A stretch of DNA of 64,000 nt from Burkholderia savannae (GTDB taxonomy: Bacteria > Pseudomonadota > Gammaproteobacteria > Burkholderiales > Burkholderiaceae): NCBI RefSeq assembly GCF_001524445.2, contig NZ_CP013417.1, positions 434,001 to 498,000 of the forward strand, written 5' to 3'. Every line of letters begins with the position of its first letter. The first letter of the stretch is position 1. Below the pieces are notes generated by a model. The model saw only the letters and a list, made by a program, of their open reading frames with translations. It searched no databases and was not told the DNA's origin. Both the position numbers and the translations under genes were made by a program. Positions 61,809-64,000 of this stretch are shown piece by piece.

Positions 61809-63374
61809 TCAGTGGCGGAAGTGGCGCACGCCCGTCACCACCATCGCGATGTTGTGCTCGTCGGCGGCGGCGATCACCTCGTCGTCGCGCACCGAGCCGC
61901 CCGGCTGGATCACGCAGGTCGCGCCCGCCGCGACGACGACGTCGAGGCCGTCGCGGAACGGGAAGAACGCATCCGACGCAACCGCCGAGCCGGCCAGCGA
62001 GAGGCCCGCGTTCTGCGCCTTGATGCTCGCGATGCGCGCCGAATCGACGCGGCTCATCTGGCCCGCGCCGACGCCGAGCGTCATCCCGTTGCCGCAGAAC
62101 ACGATCGCGTTCGATTTCACGTACTTCGCGACGCGCCATGCGAAGAGGAGGTCGTCCATTTCCTTCGGCGTCGGATGGCGCTTCGTGACGACGCGCAGCT
62201 CGCGCGGCTGCACGTTCTTCGAATCGAGCGACTGCACGAGCAGGCCGCCGCCGACGCGCTTCAGGTCGAACGCGTTATGGCCGTCGCCCAGCGCGATCTC
62301 GAGGAGACGCACGTTCTGCTTCGCCGCGAACACCTGCTTGGCCGCATCCGAGAACGACGGCGCGATCAGCACTTCGACGAACTGCTTCGCCACCGCCTGC
62401 GCGGCGGCTTCGTCGACTTCCCGGTTGAACGCGATGATGCCGCCGAACGCCGACGTCGGATCGGTCTGGAACGCCTTCGCGTACGCGTCGGCCGAATCGT
62501 TGCCGACCGCGACGCCGCACGGGTTCGCGTGCTTGATGATCACGCACGCCGGCGCGTCGAACGTCTTCACGCATTCCCACGCGGCGTCCGAATCGGCGAT
62601 GTTGTTGTACGAGAGTTCCTTGCCCTGCAGCTGGCGGTAGTTCGCGAGCGCGCCGGCCGGCGTCGCGACGTCGCGGTAGAACGCCGCGCTCTGGTGCGGA
62701 TTCTCGCCGTAGCGCAGGTCCTGCACCTTGTCGAACGCGAGGTTCAGCGTCGCCGGGTACGCGTTGCGCGACGCATGCTTCAGCTCGTCGGTCAGGCTCG
62801 TCAGGTAGTTCGTGATCGCGCCGTCGTATTGCGCGGTATGCGCGAACACCTTCGTCGCGAGGCGGAAGTTGGTCGGGTAGCCGACCGTGTTGCCGTTCGC
62901 CTTCATTTCGTCGAGCACGACCGCGTAGTCGGCCGGGTCGACCACGACCGTCACGTCGCGGTGGTTCTTCGCCGCGGAGCGCAGCATCGTCGGGCCGCCG
63001 ATGTCGATGTTCTCGATCGCGTCGGCGAGCGTGCAGTCGTCCTTCGCGATCGTCGCGACGAACGGATACAGGTTCACGACGAGCAGGTCGATCGTCGGGA
63101 TGCCGTGCTGTTCCAGCGCCTGCATGTGCTCGGGCAGGTCGCGGCGGGCGAGGATGCCGCCGTGCACCTTCGGGTGCAGCGTCTTCACGCGCCCATCGAG
63201 CATTTCCGGGAAGCCGGTGTAGTCGGCCACTTCGGTGACGGGCAGGCCCGCTTCGGCGAGCAGTTTCGCGGTGCCGCCCGTCGACAGCAGCTTGACGCCG
63301 AGCTCGGACAGCGCTTTCGCGAAGTCGACGATGCCGGTCTTGTCGGAAACGGAAATGAGCGCTTGCTTGATCAT
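61809..63374 (-). CDS. purH: Bifunctional AICAR formyltransferase / IMP cyclohydrolase
   Basis: Last two steps of IMP synthesis in one 521-residue protein. N-terminal cyclohydrolase marks: [35 protein letters not shown] and [20 protein letters not shown]. The transformylase part shows [30 protein letters not shown] with the catalytic Lys-His, and [16 protein letters not shown]. The ATG at 63374 is the family start. The upstream extension overlaps fis and is discarded. It lies 44 bases after fis. Confidence 0.97.
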   Translation of the reverse strand: MIKQALISVSDKTGIVDFAKALSELGVKLLSTGGTAKLLAEAGLPVTEVADYTGFPEMLDGRVKTLHPKVHGGILARRDLPEHMQALEQHGIPTIDLLVVNLYPFVATIAKDDCTLADAIENIDIGGPTMLRSAAKNHRDVTVVVDPADYAVVLDEMKANGNTVGYPTNFRLATKVFAHTAQYDGAITNYLTSLTDELKHASRNAYPATLNLAFDKVQDLRYGENPHQSAAFYRDVATPAGALANYRQLQGKELSYNNIADSDAAWECVKTFDAPACVIIKHANPCGVAVGNDSADAYAKAFQTDPTSAFGGIIAFNREVDEAAAQAVAKQFVEVLIAPSFSDAAKQVFAAKQNVRLLEIALGDGHNAFDLKRVGGGLLVQSLDSKNVQPRELRVVTKRHPTPKEMDDLLFAWRVAKYVKSNAIVFCGNGMTLGVGAGQMSRVDSARIASIKAQNAGLSLAGSAVASDAFFPFRDGLDVVVAAGATCVIQPGGSVRDDEVIAAADEHNIAMVVTGVRHFRH

Positions 63375-63418
63375 GATGGAACCACCAATAGCCAGGAAAA
63401 CGGGGACGGTTCGGCCGC

Positions 63419-63652
63419 CTACAGCAGGCCGTGCTGCTGCAGCTTCTTGCGCAGCGTGTTGCGATTGATGCCGAGGTACTCCGCGGCGAGCGACTGGTTG
63501 CCGCCCGCCTGTTCGAGCACGACTTCGAGCATAGGCTTTTCGACGCACGACATCACCATTTCATAGACGTCGTGCGGATTGGAGCCGTCGAGATCCCGGA
63601 AGTAGCCATCCAGGCTGTCGCGGACGCATTGTTCGATGTTGTGCTTGCTCAT
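63419..63652 (-). CDS. fis: Fis-family DNA-binding protein
   Basis: A 77-residue protein consisting of the Fis core: a short N-terminal part and the C-terminal [23 protein letters not shown] followed by [17 protein letters not shown]. Fis is a nucleoid-bending protein. At 77 residues it lacks part of the N-terminal beta-hairpin of the 98-residue E. coli protein, usual for betaproteobacteria. Its ATG overlaps the dusB stop by four bases, so the two are coupled as in E. coli dusB-fis. Confidence 0.95.
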   Translation of the reverse strand: MSKHNIEQCVRDSLDGYFRDLDGSNPHDVYEMVMSCVEKPMLEVVLEQAGGNQSLAAEYLGINRNTLRKKLQQHGLL

Positions 63653-64000
63653 GCTGCTAACTGGTTAGAATCGCCCGGCTCGCCGCAGCCGCCGTCTTCG
63701 TCGTCGACATAGACGAGGCGGTCGGACAGCGCCTGTTGCGCGTCGAAGAATTCGTTGACGGCGGCAAGCTGCTCGCGGGTGGTTTCGAGCGTGTTCATCC
63801 GGTGCCGGAACCCGTTGGCGCCGGAAAGGCCGCGAGTGTACCAGCCGATGTGCTTGCGTGCAGTACGGACTCCCGTGAATTCGCCGTAAAACGTGTAGTG
63901 ATCCTCGAGGTGCTCGTTCATCACCTGGCGGATTTCGTCGATGCGCGGCGGCGGCAGGAGCTCGCCGCTTTGCAGGAAATGATCGATTTCGCGGAAGAGC
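63649..64000 (-). CDS. dusB: tRNA-dihydrouridine synthase DusB, C-terminal part (cut by window edge)
   Basis: The frame runs open to the window end and gives the last ~116 residues of DusB: LFREIDHFLQSGELLPPP, EHLEDHYTFYGEFTGVRTAR and KHIGWYTRGLSGANGFRHRM, the RNA-binding C-terminal domain. The catalytic TIM barrel lies beyond base 64000. The stop overlaps the fis ATG. Confidence 0.92.
   Translation of the reverse strand, partial: LFREIDHFLQSGELLPPPRIDEIRQVMNEHLEDHYTFYGEFTGVRTARKHIGWYTRGLSGANGFRHRMNTLETTREQLAAVNEFFDAQQALSDRLVYVDDEDGGCGEPGDSNQLAA

Overview
The window is about 68% GC with very dense coding. The gene set, the orthologue sequences and the local orders (omlA/fur divergent, leuS-lptE-holA, pyrC-DUF3025-rnpB, rplM-rpsI-erpA, ruvCAB-purH-fis-dusB) point to a Burkholderia chromosome 1, most like the B. 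pseudomallei / mallei / thailandensis group. This identification rests on recognition, not on a database search. Most of the window is conserved core chromosome. No insertion sequence, prophage, CRISPR array, tRNA or rRNA gene was seen.

Layout. 1-6.5 kb: a barstar-like inhibitor, rsmE, a VOC protein, a spermidine-synthase-like gene, then tkt and gapA. 6.5-9 kb: an accessory patch with an AT-rich upstream region and a 718-codon gene for an exported protein of unknown function with a GNAT-like C-terminus. 9-16.7 kb: nitrogen scavenging, with a cyanate unit (MFS, cynS, carbonic anhydrase, divergent cynR), then a GntR/FCD regulator divergent from dctA-alc-allA (ureide breakdown), with a clear promoter and operator. 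16.8-27 kb: fur, bamE/omlA, dapB, an ExbB/ExbD pair, leuS, lptE, holA, proA and hemJ.

27-33.3 kb: a gluconate/Entner-Doudoroff cluster (hexR divergent from edd-eda, then gntP-gntK) with two matching candidate HexR operators and a palindrome before gntP. The gluconokinase ends in a 17-residue polyglutamine tail made of 9-base repeats. 33.3-42.7 kb: purB, a NarK-like MFS transporter, a HypT-like LysR regulator, gdhA and the gltIJKL glutamate/aspartate ABC transporter, which has a terminator hairpin between gltI and gltJ. 42.8-49.8 kb: a YafJ-type amidotransferase, pyrC, a DUF3025 protein, a decaying heptamer repeat array, rnpB, an OsmC protein, a strong candidate small RNA with an anti-Shine-Dalgarno loop, rplM, rpsI and erpA.

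49.8-64 kb: an AraC regulator with two tandem glutathione transferases, a (GGGGC)4 tract, anmK, tyrS, dtd, a phosphoglycerate-mutase-like phosphatase, a lipoprotein resembling ParB-like nucleases, a DUF2236 protein, ruvB-ruvA-ruvC, a repeat-rich spacer, purH, fis and the 3' part of dusB cut by the window edge.

The least explained items are the exported GNAT-like protein (6806-8962) and the candidate small RNA (47951-48042). Several genes were assigned starts inside longer open frames, using ribosome-binding sites, family length and promoter position.
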